DNA of 37,871 nt from contig NZ_JMPR01000016.1 in the NCBI RefSeq assembly GCF_000735525.1, forward strand, positions 1-37,871. The letters run 5' to 3'. The stretch is from Tatumella ptyseos ATCC 33301 (lineage in GTDB: Bacteria > Pseudomonadota > Gammaproteobacteria > Enterobacterales > Enterobacteriaceae). The first letter of the stretch is position 1, and each line of letters begins with the position of its first letter. Made by a program: the position numbers and the translations under genes. Below, piece after piece: positions 18,613-27,712 of this stretch. Below the pieces are notes generated by a model that did no database searches, was not told where the DNA came from, and worked only from the letters and a program-made list of their open reading frames with translations.

Positions 18613-19839
18613 TCAGGCCTTACGGGCCTGCGTCAGCGGAATGTCACGACTTTTCGTGGCACTGAATGTCAGGCTGATCAGTACCGCCACCGCAATGGAG
18701 GCCAGCAGGAAAAGGAACGCCGACGGGTAGCTGTGGGTTACGGAAATAATCAACCCGATAGCCAGCGGTGAAACAAATCCGGCGGCCTGCCCGCCAAAGT
18801 TAATGATGCCGATACCGGTGCCGACCAGCCGCTGTGCCAGTATTTTTGCCGGCAGAGCAAAAGCCACGGAGAAGACAAACGATTTAAAGAAATAAGCAAT
18901 GGTCTGATACACCATGACTTCTGTGGTGGTATGCGCCTGATACATACCGTAAACAAAGACACCAGTCAGCAGACAGCTCAGGATCAGCATCACTTTTTCT
19001 TTCCCCTCAAACCAGCGGGTCATGACCCAGCCGCCGAGTGCGGAGGCGATACTGGCCGCGATAAAAGGCAGAGGGAGTAAAAAGCCGACGGTTTTTAAGT
19101 CCAGACCACGGGCTTTCATCAGGTAGATGGGCATCCAGGCATCCAGGCCTTTATTGACCATACTCAGACAGAACCAGATCAGCATGATTTTCCACAGAAA
19201 CGGCATACGCATTAGTTCGGCGACACCTTCCCGGGTAATTTTTGGCCGCTTCTCTGTGCTGTCACCACCGGTACGGGGGATAAGCAATCCGTAGAACAAC
19301 GCAAAAACAATCCCGGCAATACCGATACTGAAAAAGGCATCCCGCCAGCCTAACCCGAGGATTAACGGTGCAATGATCAGCGGGGCAACAAAGCTGCCGA
19401 CATAGTTAGAGGAAATCAGCAGGCCGGTCATTTTCGGACGGGCTTTACGCGGGTACAACTCGGCAATCCCTTTCATGGCAGAGGACGGATACCCGCCTTC
19501 ACCCAGGCCAAACAGAAAGCGGATCACCAGCAGCGATGTCAGTGACCAGGCAAAACCGGTGAGCACCGTAAACAGGGACCAAAGGCCGATGGAAATAATA
19601 ATGACGAACTTACTGCCAAACCGGTCAGATAACCATCCGCCCGGAATTTGCATTAGGGTGTACCCGAGGTAAAACACACTAAGTACGATACCCAGTTCCG
19701 CCGGCCCCATATGAAAGTCTTTACCGATATGGACCAGTGAAAGGGATATTGCACTACGGTCAACATAGGAAATCATAAATCCGAGGTAAAGCAGGATAAA
19801 AGCAAACGTCGGTTGATTGAGCATTTTTCCGGTCTTCAT
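18613..19839 (-). CDS. MFS transporter, anion:cation symporter (ACS)-like family
   Basis: The 408-residue protein has about 12 hydrophobic segments. Features include an early FMISYVDRSAISLSL motif, the MFS motif GGWLSDRFGSK between helices 2 and 3, RFLFGLGEGGYPSS and a GLLISSNYVGS segment, all typical of the ACS branch of the major facilitator superfamily (relatives of tartrate, glucarate and galactonate carriers). Proton-coupled uptake of an organic anion or zwitterion at the inner membrane is expected. The frame extends 28 codons upstream, but the ATG at 19839 has a good GGGGA element and begins at a normal short cytoplasmic tail. It is first in the cluster and replaces DsdX, the usual D-serine permease, which belongs to a different family. 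Substrate unknown. Confidence 0.85.
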   Translation of the reverse strand: MKTGKMLNQPTFAFILLYLGFMISYVDRSAISLSLVHIGKDFHMGPAELGIVLSVFYLGYTLMQIPGGWLSDRFGSKFVIIISIGLWSLFTVLTGFAWSLTSLLVIRFLFGLGEGGYPSSAMKGIAELYPRKARPKMTGLLISSNYVGSFVAPLIIAPLILGLGWRDAFFSIGIAGIVFALFYGLLIPRTGGDSTEKRPKITREGVAELMRMPFLWKIMLIWFCLSMVNKGLDAWMPIYLMKARGLDLKTVGFLLPLPFIAASIASALGGWVMTRWFEGKEKVMLILSCLLTGVFVYGMYQAHTTTEVMVYQTIAYFFKSFVFSVAFALPAKILAQRLVGTGIGIINFGGQAAGFVSPLAIGLIISVTHSYPSAFLFLLASIAVAVLISLTFSATKSRDIPLTQARKA

Positions 19840-20120
19840 CAGTCTTTCCCCAGTGGTGAACACAGTTGATTCAGGCATATTCTGTTGCATGCCGGAGAGC
19901 AACAAGTGATTAATTCTGACCACTGGGGTGACGGAAAATCATAGCACCAGCCTTGTGCGGACGCGCCTTCGAAGGGCAGTCTGCAGGCCGGAAGAACCGT
20001 TAGTGATGACCCTCCATGGTGCATCGCGGGAGCCATTCAGACAGCCGCAGGCCACGCCGGAGGAAAGCAGAGTTTTTTCTTATGGGGACGGAAAACGCAG
20101 AAGTCGCAGGCGGTAAGGCC

Positions 20121-20136
20121 GCCGTCAGCAGACGGC
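20121..20136 (-). terminator. Hairpin after aphA
   Basis: GCCGTC (20121-20126) pairs with GACGGC (20131-20136) around a four-base loop, with flanking GC pairing possible. It lies 16-31 bases after the aphA stop codon. There is no T run, so it is at best a weak terminator. Confidence 0.35.
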
Positions 20137-20151
20137 CCGACCGGCGGGTGG

Positions 20152-20868
20152 TTAATACTGGGAGTCGACAATCACCTCTTCACCGAGGTCCCCGGCTTCA
20201 GGCAGGGGCTGATACGAAGAGTTGGCGGCACGTAATACGCGGATACCCCGGGCCCCGGCGTCGCGGGCTGCGGTGATGTCACTGTCGGCATCTCCGTAGA
20301 AAATCCGGATATTTTTTTGTTTAATCCAGCTCACTTTCGTGTTCTGTCCCGCCCGGAAGCCACTGAAGATAACCTTATTCATGGCACTGTCAGGAATACT
20401 AAAGTCCTGCTGGATGGTCCGGCTGACGGTCTCGGTTTTGGTCGGAGTACGGGCCGTAATAAAGTAAATATGATCCCCGCGCTTCAGGTGCATGGCGATC
20501 AGTTGCCTGGCGACCTGCTTCGGAATACTGAAGTCATCCCAGCCATTATTCATTTTCTGCCAGAACTGCGGATTGTTCAGGTAAGCATCACTGCCCGGAG
20601 AAAACATCTGCTGTCCGCGATAAAAGCCGGGAGTAGAGTAGAGCAGGGTATCATCAATATCGAAACCGACGGCTATCGGTGGTTGTCCGCTCAGACTGTT
20701 TTCTATCTGTGCGACAGACACCCAATGAACGGGTTGCTGGTGTGCCAGTTGAGCAACATTTACGCCCTGATAAAGCGCGGGGGCGGGGGCTTCTGTCGCC
20801 TGCGCGAAGGGACCTGTGATGGCCAGAGAAAAAACACCCAGCGCCAGCAAACGTTTAGCAGTATTCAT
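20152..20868 (-). CDS. aphA: Class B nonspecific acid phosphatase / phosphotransferase
   Basis: AphA is a periplasmic, Mg2+-dependent phosphatase of the DDDD superfamily, acting on nucleotides and other organic phosphates. The 238-residue precursor starts with a signal peptide (residues 1 to about 24, ending near FAQATEA). [12 protein letters not shown] and the signature [16 protein letters not shown] follow, with Asp70 and Asp72. The third motif [19 protein letters not shown] completes the active site, and the C-terminus [10 protein letters not shown] matches E. coli AphA closely. The longer open frame to 20925 is rejected: the ATG at 20868 has AGGA nine bases upstream and gives the standard signal peptide. 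In E. coli aphA lies elsewhere (near tyrB/uvrA), so its place here is a local rearrangement. Confidence 0.95.
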   Translation of the reverse strand: MNTAKRLLALGVFSLAITGPFAQATEAPAPALYQGVNVAQLAHQQPVHWVSVAQIENSLSGQPPIAVGFDIDDTLLYSTPGFYRGQQMFSPGSDAYLNNPQFWQKMNNGWDDFSIPKQVARQLIAMHLKRGDHIYFITARTPTKTETVSRTIQQDFSIPDSAMNKVIFSGFRAGQNTKVSWIKQKNIRIFYGDADSDITAARDAGARGIRVLRAANSSYQPLPEAGDLGEEVIVDSQY

Positions 20869-20993
20869 AAACAGAAATCCTGATATTGTTAAATTCATCA
20901 ATAAGATGGATATCTCTGATACCATTTTAACCGGCGGACTGTAAAATATTTTTTCCTGATTTTATGACGGGGCTCTTAAGCAAAGTATCAGCG

Positions 20994-21464
20994 TTAGCCA
21001 ATCAGATAAGAGACTGTCGCGGTCGCAATATATTCCTGATCCTGATTATGTAACTCAGCCCGGCTGACGGCCACCTTATTGCCGGCATGCAGCAGTTGTG
21101 CGGTCGCGGTAAAGATGTCGCCCCGGCCCGGACGCAGGTAATCGACGCGTAAATCGATCGCCCCCATTCTTGACAGACGTTGCCTGAGTTCCTCTTCGCT
21201 TATCATGTCCTGTCGGGTCAGTGCATAGTTGACACATACCAGGCCTGCGGCGACGTCCAGTACAGACGCAATGACTCCGCCATGCACTATTTTTTGCAGA
21301 GTATTGCCGGTCAGTGACGATCTATTGGGTAACACCAGGGTAGCCTGTTGTTCGTCCAGGTGCTGAAGTTTCAGTCCCAGCGCCTGATTAAAAGGCATAC
21401 TGTTGACGAAAATGTCACTCACCAGCAGACGTGCCTGGTGCTGAGTCAGATAACGAAGAGTCAT
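20994..21464 (-). CDS. yigI: YigI acyl-CoA thioesterase (hotdog fold)
   Basis: The 156-residue protein of the PaaI-like hotdog thioesterase family has the [16 protein letters not shown] active-site helix (His61-Gly-Gly). [24 protein letters not shown] and a C-terminal strand [13 protein letters not shown] complete the fold. E. coli YigI is described as a medium/long-chain acyl-CoA thioesterase; substrate range here is by homology. It is divergent from pldA, as in E. coli. AGGT six to seven bases before the ATG supports the start. Cytoplasmic. The neighbouring phospholipase genes pldA and pldB make a role in fatty-acid or lipid turnover reasonable. Confidence 0.92.
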   Translation of the reverse strand: MTLRYLTQHQARLLVSDIFVNSMPFNQALGLKLQHLDEQQATLVLPNRSSLTGNTLQKIVHGGVIASVLDVAAGLVCVNYALTRQDMISEEELRQRLSRMGAIDLRVDYLRPGRGDIFTATAQLLHAGNKVAVSRAELHNQDQEYIATATVSYLIG

Positions 21465-21625
21465 GTTTTACCTGTGGCTGAAAATTCATCTGAGCAGTTT
21501 TGCATTAATTCACATATTATGCTGTTCCCGTACACCTTTCCAGGTGAAGATTTGTGGCCATTTTTGCGGTTTTTTTATCTGTGATAGCGCCATTTTTGTT
21601 GTTTTTTGACCGTAGGGTGAAGTGT

Positions 21626-22504
21626 ATGCGTTTATTTTCTGTCTGGGCCGCGGTTGCCCTGTTATGTCCTGTGCTGGCACAGGCCGATGAAGCGACAATC
21701 CAGGATGTTCATGACAGTTCGGCGGTACGCGGCAGTATCATCGCGAATCTGCTCGAAAAGCATGACAATGCCTTTTTACTGTATCCGTATGAGAGCAATT
21801 ATGTGATCTATACCGATACCAGTAATATGAATACCTCTGCCATATCCAGCTACAGCTGGGCAGATAAAGCAAAAAAAGATGAATTAAAATTCCAGCTTAG
21901 CCTGGCGTTCCCTATCTGGCGTGGGATTGCCGGCGACAACTCCGTACTGGCGATGTCTTATACGCAACGCTCCTGGTGGCAGATCTCGAACGCCCGGGAA
22001 TCATCCCCCTTCCGTGAAACGAACTATGAACCGCAACTCTTTGTGGGATGGGCGACGGACTATCAGTTAGGGGGGTGGACATTGCGCGATGTGGAGACGG
22101 GCTTCAACCACCAGTCTAACGGCCGCAGTGACCCGACGTCCCGAAGCTGGAACCGGGTATATGCCCGTTTGATGGCAAAAAATGGTAATATGATTGCCGA
22201 GATTAAGCCCTGGTACCGTATCCCGGAAAGTGTGAACAGTGACGACAATCCGGATATTACTAAATATATGGGCTATTACCGCGCAAAACTGGGGTATATG
22301 CTGGGCGACAGTATCTTCAGTATTGAGGGTACCTATAACTGGAATTCCGGCTACGGTGGTGCATTGTTCGGCTGGAGTTACCCGCTGACCAGCCATGTGC
22401 GTTTTTATACCCAGGTGTTCAGTGGTTATGGGGAATCCCTGATTGATTACAATTACCGTCAGACCCGGGTGGGTATCGGCTTCACGTTAAACGATTTATT
22501 CTGA
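21626..22504 (+). CDS. pldA: Outer membrane phospholipase A
   Basis: PldA is a Ca2+-dependent dimeric 12-strand beta-barrel that hydrolyses phospholipids misplaced in the outer leaflet of the outer membrane. The 292-residue precursor has a signal peptide cleaved after Ala20 (VLAQA/DEATIQ). The catalytic triad His162, Ser164 and Asn176 lies in GFNHQSNGRSDPTSRSWNRVY, with the same numbering as the E. coli precursor. Aromatic, alternating beta-strand patterns fill the rest, and it ends with GFTLNDLF, a typical barrel C-terminus with terminal Phe. The open frame begins at a GTG at 21554, but AGGG eight bases before the ATG at 21626 and the signal peptide fix the start. Confidence 0.97.
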   Translation: MRLFSVWAAVALLCPVLAQADEATIQDVHDSSAVRGSIIANLLEKHDNAFLLYPYESNYVIYTDTSNMNTSAISSYSWADKAKKDELKFQLSLAFPIWRGIAGDNSVLAMSYTQRSWWQISNARESSPFRETNYEPQLFVGWATDYQLGGWTLRDVETGFNHQSNGRSDPTSRSWNRVYARLMAKNGNMIAEIKPWYRIPESVNSDDNPDITKYMGYYRAKLGYMLGDSIFSIEGTYNWNSGYGGALFGWSYPLTSHVRFYTQVFSGYGESLIDYNYRQTRVGIGFTLNDLF

Positions 22505-22524
22505 TTAATGAGTGCAGGACATTT

Positions 22525-24348
22525 GTGACAACATCGGCAGTCATTCCGGCGCAGGAACAGGCACAGCAAGTCCTGCGGGATATCTTTGGTTACCAGCAAT
22601 TCCGTCCGGGGCAGGAAGCGATTATCCATGCGGCGCTCGCCGGGCGGGATTGCCTGGTGATCATGCCCACTGGGGGTGGGAAATCCCTCTGTTATCAGGT
22701 CCCCGCGCTGGTCAGCGAAGGTCTGACTCTGGTGGTCTCGCCGCTGATATCACTGATGAAAGATCAGGTCGACCAGTTACTGGCCAACGGGGTAATGGCG
22801 GCCAGCCTGAACTCATCCCAGACCCGGGAAGAACAGCAGCAGATTTATGCTGACTGCCGGCAGGGGCGGATAAAGCTGCTCTATGTCGCGCCGGAACGAC
22901 TGATGATGGAAAGCTTTCTTGATGCGATGTCACAGTGGCAACCGGCGATGCTGGCGGTCGATGAGGCGCACTGTATCTCCCAGTGGGGGCATGACTTCCG
23001 TCCGGAGTATGGTGCGATCGGCGGTCTGCGTCAGCGTTTTCCCGGCCTGCGGATCATGGCCTTAACGGCCACGGCAGACAACGCCACCCGCCATGATATT
23101 CTCCGGCAATTACAGCTTGATGATCCGCTGGTACAGATCAGCAGTTTTGATCGTCCGAATATCCGCTATACCCTGCTGGAAAAATATAAACCTACCGAGC
23201 AGTTGCTGCGCTATGTGCAGGAGCAACGCGGAAAAAGTGGCATCATCTACTGTAACAGTCGTGCGAAGGTTGAGGACACCGCTGCCCGTTTGCAAAGTCG
23301 CGGGATCAGCGCCGGTGCCTATCATGCGGGACTTGAACCCCGGCAACGGGCGCATATTCAGGAAGCCTTTCAGCGTGATGACCTGCAGGTTGTGGTCGCG
23401 ACGGTCGCGTTCGGGATGGGGATCAATAAACCGAATGTCCGGTTTGTGGTGCATTTTGATATCCCGCGGAATATCGAATCCTATTATCAGGAAACCGGGC
23501 GTGCCGGCAGGGACGGGTTGCCGGCAGAAGCGATGATGCTCTATGACCCGGCGGATATGGCCTGGTTACGGCGTTGTCTGGATGAAAAGCCTCCCGGGGC
23601 GATGCAGGATATCGAAAGGCATAAACTTAATGCCATGGGCGCATTTGCCGAAGCACAAACCTGCCGTCGTCTGGTGCTGCTTAACTATTTTGATGAAGGA
23701 CGGCAGCAGCCCTGCAATAACTGCGATATCTGCCTGGATCCTCCGCGCCGGTATGACGGGCTGGTGGATGCTCAGAAAGCGCTATCGGCTATTTATCGTG
23801 CCGGACAACGTTTCGGGATGGGCTATATCGTTGAAGTGATCCGCGGAGCGGCAAACCAGCGTATTAAAGAGCAGGGGCATGACAAACTGCCGGTGTATGG
23901 CATTGGTCGTGAACACTCCCATGAGCACTGGGTGAGTGTATTACGCCAATTGATCCATCTGGGTCTGGTGACCCAGAATATCAGCCAGCATTCGGCCCTG
24001 CAGCTGACCGAAGCTGCCCGGCCGGTATTACGGGGTGAGGCTGCGCTTATGCTGGCCGTACCGCGCATGATGGTGGCTAAACCGAGACCAGGCACGAGCC
24101 GGGTCCCGGGCGGAAATTACGATCGCAAGTTGTTTGCCAAACTCAGGAAATTGCGCAAAACCATCGCCGATGAAGAGAGCGTTCCTCCGTATGTGGTGTT
24201 CAACGACGCGACGCTGATTGAAATGACCGAGTTACTGCCGGTGACGTCCTCAGAAATGCTGAGTGTGAACGGTATCGGGCAACGTAAACTTGAACGCTTT
24301 GGCCGGCCGTTTATGCAGATGATTAAACAGCATCTCAGCGAACATTAA
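22525..24348 (+). CDS. recQ: ATP-dependent DNA helicase RecQ
   Basis: RecQ is an SF2 3'-5' helicase of the RecF recombination pathway and of stalled-fork processing. The 607-residue protein (609 in E. coli) has Walker A TGGGKS (49-54), DEAHCISQWGHDF (Asp146-His149 box) and helicase motif VI QETGRAGRDG. The zinc-binding cysteines lie in the RQC domain (CRRLV, CNNCDICLD), followed by the winged helix with HEHWVSVLRQLIHLGLV. A C-terminal HRDC domain runs from YDRKLFAKLRKLRK. The start is GTG with AGGA five bases upstream. It follows pldA by 20 bases and leads into rhtC, as in E. coli. Confidence 0.97.
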   Translation: MTTSAVIPAQEQAQQVLRDIFGYQQFRPGQEAIIHAALAGRDCLVIMPTGGGKSLCYQVPALVSEGLTLVVSPLISLMKDQVDQLLANGVMAASLNSSQTREEQQQIYADCRQGRIKLLYVAPERLMMESFLDAMSQWQPAMLAVDEAHCISQWGHDFRPEYGAIGGLRQRFPGLRIMALTATADNATRHDILRQLQLDDPLVQISSFDRPNIRYTLLEKYKPTEQLLRYVQEQRGKSGIIYCNSRAKVEDTAARLQSRGISAGAYHAGLEPRQRAHIQEAFQRDDLQVVVATVAFGMGINKPNVRFVVHFDIPRNIESYYQETGRAGRDGLPAEAMMLYDPADMAWLRRCLDEKPPGAMQDIERHKLNAMGAFAEAQTCRRLVLLNYFDEGRQQPCNNCDICLDPPRRYDGLVDAQKALSAIYRAGQRFGMGYIVEVIRGAANQRIKEQGHDKLPVYGIGREHSHEHWVSVLRQLIHLGLVTQNISQHSALQLTEAARPVLRGEAALMLAVPRMMVAKPRPGTSRVPGGNYDRKLFAKLRKLRKTIADEESVPPYVVFNDATLIEMTELLPVTSSEMLSVNGIGQRKLERFGRPFMQMIKQHLSEH

Positions 24349-24384
24349 TTTTTTTACCTATCTACTATTTCAGGAGTGACCGGC

Positions 24385-25014
24385 ATGCTGATGTCGTTTC
24401 TTACCCTGGCGGTGGTGCAATTACTTGCGCTGATGAGCCCGGGGCCGGATTTCTTTTTTATTTCCCGGGCCGCGGTGACCCGTTCTCACCGGGAGGCCCT
24501 GATGGGGGTACTGGGCGTGACAATGGGGGTGGCTATCTGGGCAGCGGTTGCCTTACTGGGCTTAAATCTGTTGCTGGAAAAGATGGCCTGGCTGCACAAA
24601 CTGATTATGGCTGGCGGCGGTTTATACCTGATCTGGATGGGCTGGCAGCTCTTACGCTCCGCACGACGTCAGCATAAGCAACCGGCCTCAGACGTTCCGG
24701 CTGAGCCACCGGTCGCGGCACGGCAGGGGAAAACCTTCCTGCGCGGGTTACTGACTAATCTGTCTAACCCGAAAGTGGTTATCTATTTCGGGAGCGTCTT
24801 TTCACTGTTTGTCGGTGAGGATGCCAGTGCATTACAACGGGGGGGAATTTATGCCCTGATCCTGCTGGAAACGCTGGGCTGGTTTTTACTGGTGGCGACG
24901 GTGTTTGCTTTACCGTGGATGCGCCGTAAATATCAACAGATGGGAAAATGGCTGGATGGTGTAGGTGGCGTACTGTTCACCGCATTCGGCCTGCACCTGA
25001 TACTGACCCGTTAA
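24385..25014 (+). CDS. rhtC: Threonine efflux protein RhtC (LysE family)
   Basis: The 209-residue inner-membrane exporter belongs to the RhtB/LysE family, with about six hydrophobic helices. The family signature LMSPGPDFFFISRAAVTRS is near the N-terminus, and LLTNLSNPKVVIYFGSVFSLFV follows a hydrophilic loop at about 95-115. E. coli RhtC exports L-threonine. The frame begins at a GTG at 24376, but that codon lies inside the AGGAG element; the ATG at 24385, eight bases after it, gives the family start MLMSFLTLA. Together with rhtB it forms the convergent rhtC/rhtB pair seen in E. coli. Confidence 0.95.
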   Translation: MLMSFLTLAVVQLLALMSPGPDFFFISRAAVTRSHREALMGVLGVTMGVAIWAAVALLGLNLLLEKMAWLHKLIMAGGGLYLIWMGWQLLRSARRQHKQPASDVPAEPPVAARQGKTFLRGLLTNLSNPKVVIYFGSVFSLFVGEDASALQRGGIYALILLETLGWFLLVATVFALPWMRRKYQQMGKWLDGVGGVLFTAFGLHLILTR

Positions 25015-25019
25015 CTGTT

Positions 25020-25046
25020 CCGGGCCTGCTTCACCGGCAGGCCCGG
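25020..25046. terminator. Perfect hairpin between convergent rhtC and rhtB
   Basis: CCGGGCCTGC (25020-25029) and GCAGGCCCGG (25037-25046) are exact reverse complements with a seven-base loop. It begins six bases after the rhtC stop. No T run is present on either side, so classical intrinsic termination is uncertain; it may instead mark a bidirectional Rho or processing boundary. Confidence 0.55.
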
Positions 25047-25054
25047 TCATACAC

Positions 25055-25678
25055 TCAGATACCGCGCCGGGCGGATGCCAGAACGACCCCGATAGCAATA
25101 AAAATACTGCCAAAGATACGGTTAAGTAACTGCATCTGGCGGGGACCTTTGATCCAGCGGGCAATCCGCGTCGCCAGCAGGGCATACCCCTGCATCACCA
25201 GAATATCGACCGTAATGGTGGTTACGCCCAGCACCAGGTACTGAAGGATCAGTGGCTGGTGCGGTAAAATAAACTGTGGAAACAGGGCCGCCAGGAAAAT
25301 AATACTTTTAGGATTTGTCAGGTTTACCAGCAGAGCGCGTTTGTACACTTTGCCTTTGGACGTGACTTTCGCCACCGCATTCAGATCAATCGCCCCTTTG
25401 GTTCTCCACTGCTGGATCCCGAGCCAGATAAGATAAGCGGCACCGGCCCATTTAAGGATCGCAAACGCCAGCGTGGAGTGTGAAAACAGTGCCCCCAGCC
25501 CGACCCCGACCAGGATAATGTGAACAGCCAGCCCGCTCTGTAGTCCGGCAATCGCAATCTGTGTTTTTTTGTAGCCGTGGCTTATCCCGGTACTCATGGT
25601 GTTGATGGCACCGGACCCCGGGGAAAGGCTCAGCAGGGTAGTGGTCAACAGGTAAGTGATCCACCATTCAAGGGTCAT
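25055..25678 (-). CDS. rhtB: Homoserine/homoserine-lactone efflux protein RhtB (LysE family)
   Basis: The 207-residue LysE-family exporter starts [43 protein letters not shown] follows, and the typical [18 protein letters not shown] segment lies after a hydrophilic loop. E. coli RhtB exports homoserine and its lactone. The open frame continues 47 codons upstream to 25819, overlapping pldB on the other strand. The ATG at 25678 is chosen because GGAG lies eight bases before it and the protein then matches E. coli RhtB in start and length. Divergent from pldB and convergent with rhtC. Confidence 0.96.
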   Translation of the reverse strand: MTLEWWITYLLTTTLLSLSPGSGAINTMSTGISHGYKKTQIAIAGLQSGLAVHIILVGVGLGALFSHSTLAFAILKWAGAAYLIWLGIQQWRTKGAIDLNAVAKVTSKGKVYKRALLVNLTNPKSIIFLAALFPQFILPHQPLILQYLVLGVTTITVDILVMQGYALLATRIARWIKGPRQMQLLNRIFGSIFIAIGVVLASARRGI

Positions 25679-25789
25679 TGATATCGCTCCATTCATCAGC
25701 AGAAGATCGTTAGAATACGTTATAATCTCAGGCGACGATACCGTCATTGAGTTGTTTGAAAGTGATGTGAAAACGCCGAAGGAAGAGTC

Positions 25790-26830
25790 ATGAAACAGCA
25801 TACGCAACGCTGGTTGCACCGTGAAAAAGAGTTTTCGGCGTTTGTAAACGGCCCCTTACTCCATTTCTGGCGTCGTCGTCAGGAAAAATCCTTCCGGGGT
25901 AAGGATTCACTGAATATACGTTATGTCAGTTTTACGTCACCGAACCACCGGCGGGCGGTTCTTATTGCCCCGGGACGAATCGAAAGTTACATCAAATATC
26001 CTGAAGTTGCCTATGATCTCTTTCAGTGTGGCTATGATGTTTTCATTATCGACCACCGCGGGCAGGGCCTTTCCGACAGAATGCTGGAAGATCCGCATCC
26101 CGGCCACGTAGAGAATTTTTCAGATTATGTGGACGATTTAGAAACGCTCTGTGAAACAGAGCTTTCCGGTAGTCATTATCAGCAAAAGTTTGCGCTGGCA
26201 CATTCCATGGGGGGCGCTATTCTGACATTGTTACTGCGCCGGCAGCCTGAGCTGTTTGATGCTGTCGCCTTAGTGGCACCAATGTTTGGTATTGTCCTGC
26301 CGATGCCGGAGTGGATGGCAGAACGTATCCTTAACTGGACAGAGACCCGGGCGGGATTACGGGAAGGCTTTGCCCTGGGAACCGGCCGCTGGCATGCCGC
26401 GCCGTTTGCAGTGAATACACTGACGCACAGCCGTGTTCGCTACCAGCGTAATTTACGGTTTTATGCCGATCTCCCGGCGTTGCAGGTGGGCGGGCCTACG
26501 GCTCACTGGGTAAGAGAAAGTATCAATGCCGGTCGTGAAATCCTGCGCGATGCGGCCCTGATCACGACGCCAATGCTTATACTGCAGGCAGAAGAGGACC
26601 TGGTGGTAGAAAACCAGGCGCAGAATGACTTCTGTGCAGCCCGACGGCAGGCGGGATCCCCGTGTGAAGGGGACGCTCCGCAAATTATTTCGGGAGCCCG
26701 CCATGAAATATTATTTGAAAAAGACGACATGCGCGCCCGGGCTCTTGATTTTGTTGTCCGTTATTTTGACCTTTTCAGGTCATCTGAACACTCAGCTTTC
26801 ACTCAATTACCTCCGGATATTCCGGCCTGA
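25790..26830 (+). CDS. pldB: Lysophospholipase L2
   Basis: PldB is an alpha/beta-hydrolase that hydrolyses lysophospholipids at the inner membrane. The 346-residue protein shows the oxyanion region LIAPGRIES and [10 protein letters not shown]. The nucleophile elbow AHSMGG has Ser139, and the family variant Ala at the first elbow position is shared with E. coli PldB. An acidic residue in QAEEDLVV and the catalytic His in [10 protein letters not shown] follow. The start at 25790 is preceded by GGAAGAG. It overlaps the downstream frame through TGATG and probably forms an operon with yigL. With pldA it covers phospholipid degradation. Confidence 0.95.
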   Translation: MKQHTQRWLHREKEFSAFVNGPLLHFWRRRQEKSFRGKDSLNIRYVSFTSPNHRRAVLIAPGRIESYIKYPEVAYDLFQCGYDVFIIDHRGQGLSDRMLEDPHPGHVENFSDYVDDLETLCETELSGSHYQQKFALAHSMGGAILTLLLRRQPELFDAVALVAPMFGIVLPMPEWMAERILNWTETRAGLREGFALGTGRWHAAPFAVNTLTHSRVRYQRNLRFYADLPALQVGGPTAHWVRESINAGREILRDAALITTPMLILQAEEDLVVENQAQNDFCAARRQAGSPCEGDAPQIISGARHEILFEKDDMRARALDFVVRYFDLFRSSEHSAFTQLPPDIPA

Positions 26831-26850
26831 TGCTAAAAAAAGAGGTTTTC

Positions 26851-27651
26851 ATGTATCACATCGTCGCCTCCGACCTGGATGGAACGCTGCTTTCCCCCGA
26901 TCATTCGCTCTCTGATTACACCCATGAAATTCTTCAAAAACTGACCCGTCAGGGCATAAATTTTGTATTTGCGACCGGAAGGCATCATATCGATGTCGCG
27001 CGGATGCGGAATAAACTGGATATTGATGCTTATATGATCACGTCAAACGGGGCGAGGGTTCATGATACCGCAGGCAATCTGATCTTTGCCTATAACCTCG
27101 ATCAGGATATCGCCCGCGACCTGTATGAGCTGCAATACTCTTCAGAGACGATTCTGACGCAGGTTTACCGTAATGATGAATGGTACCTCAGCCGTGACAG
27201 CGAAAAAGAGAGTGCCTATGTGCGGGAATCCGGCTTCAGGTATCAGCTCTATCAGCCGGGGGGGCTCGACACCGACGGGATCAGTAAAGTCTTTTTCACC
27301 AGTGATGATCATGAAGCGCTGACTGTGCTTGAACAGGCCATTGCTGCCCGCTGGGGTGACCGCGTCAATGTGAGTTTCTCCTTACCGACCTGTCTGGAGG
27401 TGATGGCCGGAGGGGTATCAAAAGGCCATGCGCTGGATGAAGTTGCGCGGCGTCTGGGGATGACTTTACAGGACTGTATCGCTTTCGGCGACGGGATGAA
27501 CGATAAAGAGATGCTGAGCATGGCGGGTAAAGGCTGCATTATGAGTAATGCCCATCAGCGCCTGATTGATGTCTTACCGGCGCTGGAAATCATCGGTAGT
27601 AATGCGGACGATGCCGTGCCGCATTATCTGCAAAAACTCTTTAGCGTGTAA
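26851..27651 (+). CDS. yigL: HAD phosphatase YigL (pyridoxal phosphate / sugar phosphatase)
   Basis: The 266-residue HAD-IIB (Cof-type) phosphatase has motif I ASDLDGTLLSPDH (Asp8, Asp10). FATGRHHIDV and ITSNGARVHD follow, then the Cof-type cap, GGVSKGHALDEV with the motif III lysine, and motif IV AFGDGMNDKEMLSMAGKGCIM. E. coli YigL dephosphorylates pyridoxal phosphate and sugar phosphates, and its mRNA is stabilised by the sRNA SgrS through the upstream pldB region. Whether that control exists here cannot be seen. The upstream ATG at 26830 overlaps the pldB stop, but the ATG at 26851 with GAGG five bases before it gives the family start MYHIVASDLDGT. Confidence 0.94.
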   Translation: MYHIVASDLDGTLLSPDHSLSDYTHEILQKLTRQGINFVFATGRHHIDVARMRNKLDIDAYMITSNGARVHDTAGNLIFAYNLDQDIARDLYELQYSSETILTQVYRNDEWYLSRDSEKESAYVRESGFRYQLYQPGGLDTDGISKVFFTSDDHEALTVLEQAIAARWGDRVNVSFSLPTCLEVMAGGVSKGHALDEVARRLGMTLQDCIAFGDGMNDKEMLSMAGKGCIMSNAHQRLIDVLPALEIIGSNADDAVPHYLQKLFSV

Positions 27652-27665
27652 GTCTGGCACTACAG

Positions 27666-27696
27666 ACCTCACCGGCCACTGTAACTCCGGTGAGGT
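27666..27696. terminator. Perfect hairpin between convergent yigL and glpT
   Basis: ACCTCACCGG (27666-27675) pairs exactly with CCGGTGAGGT (27687-27696) around an 11-base loop. It sits midway between the stop codons of two convergent genes. There is no T run on either strand. Confidence 0.55.
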
Positions 27697-27712
27697 ACTG
27701 ACGGTCCCGTGG

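Noticed and set aside
20317-20883. 188-codon plus-strand frame opposite aphA
   Set aside because: It lies almost entirely antisense to a clearly identified gene; its composition has no protein-like pattern or domain.
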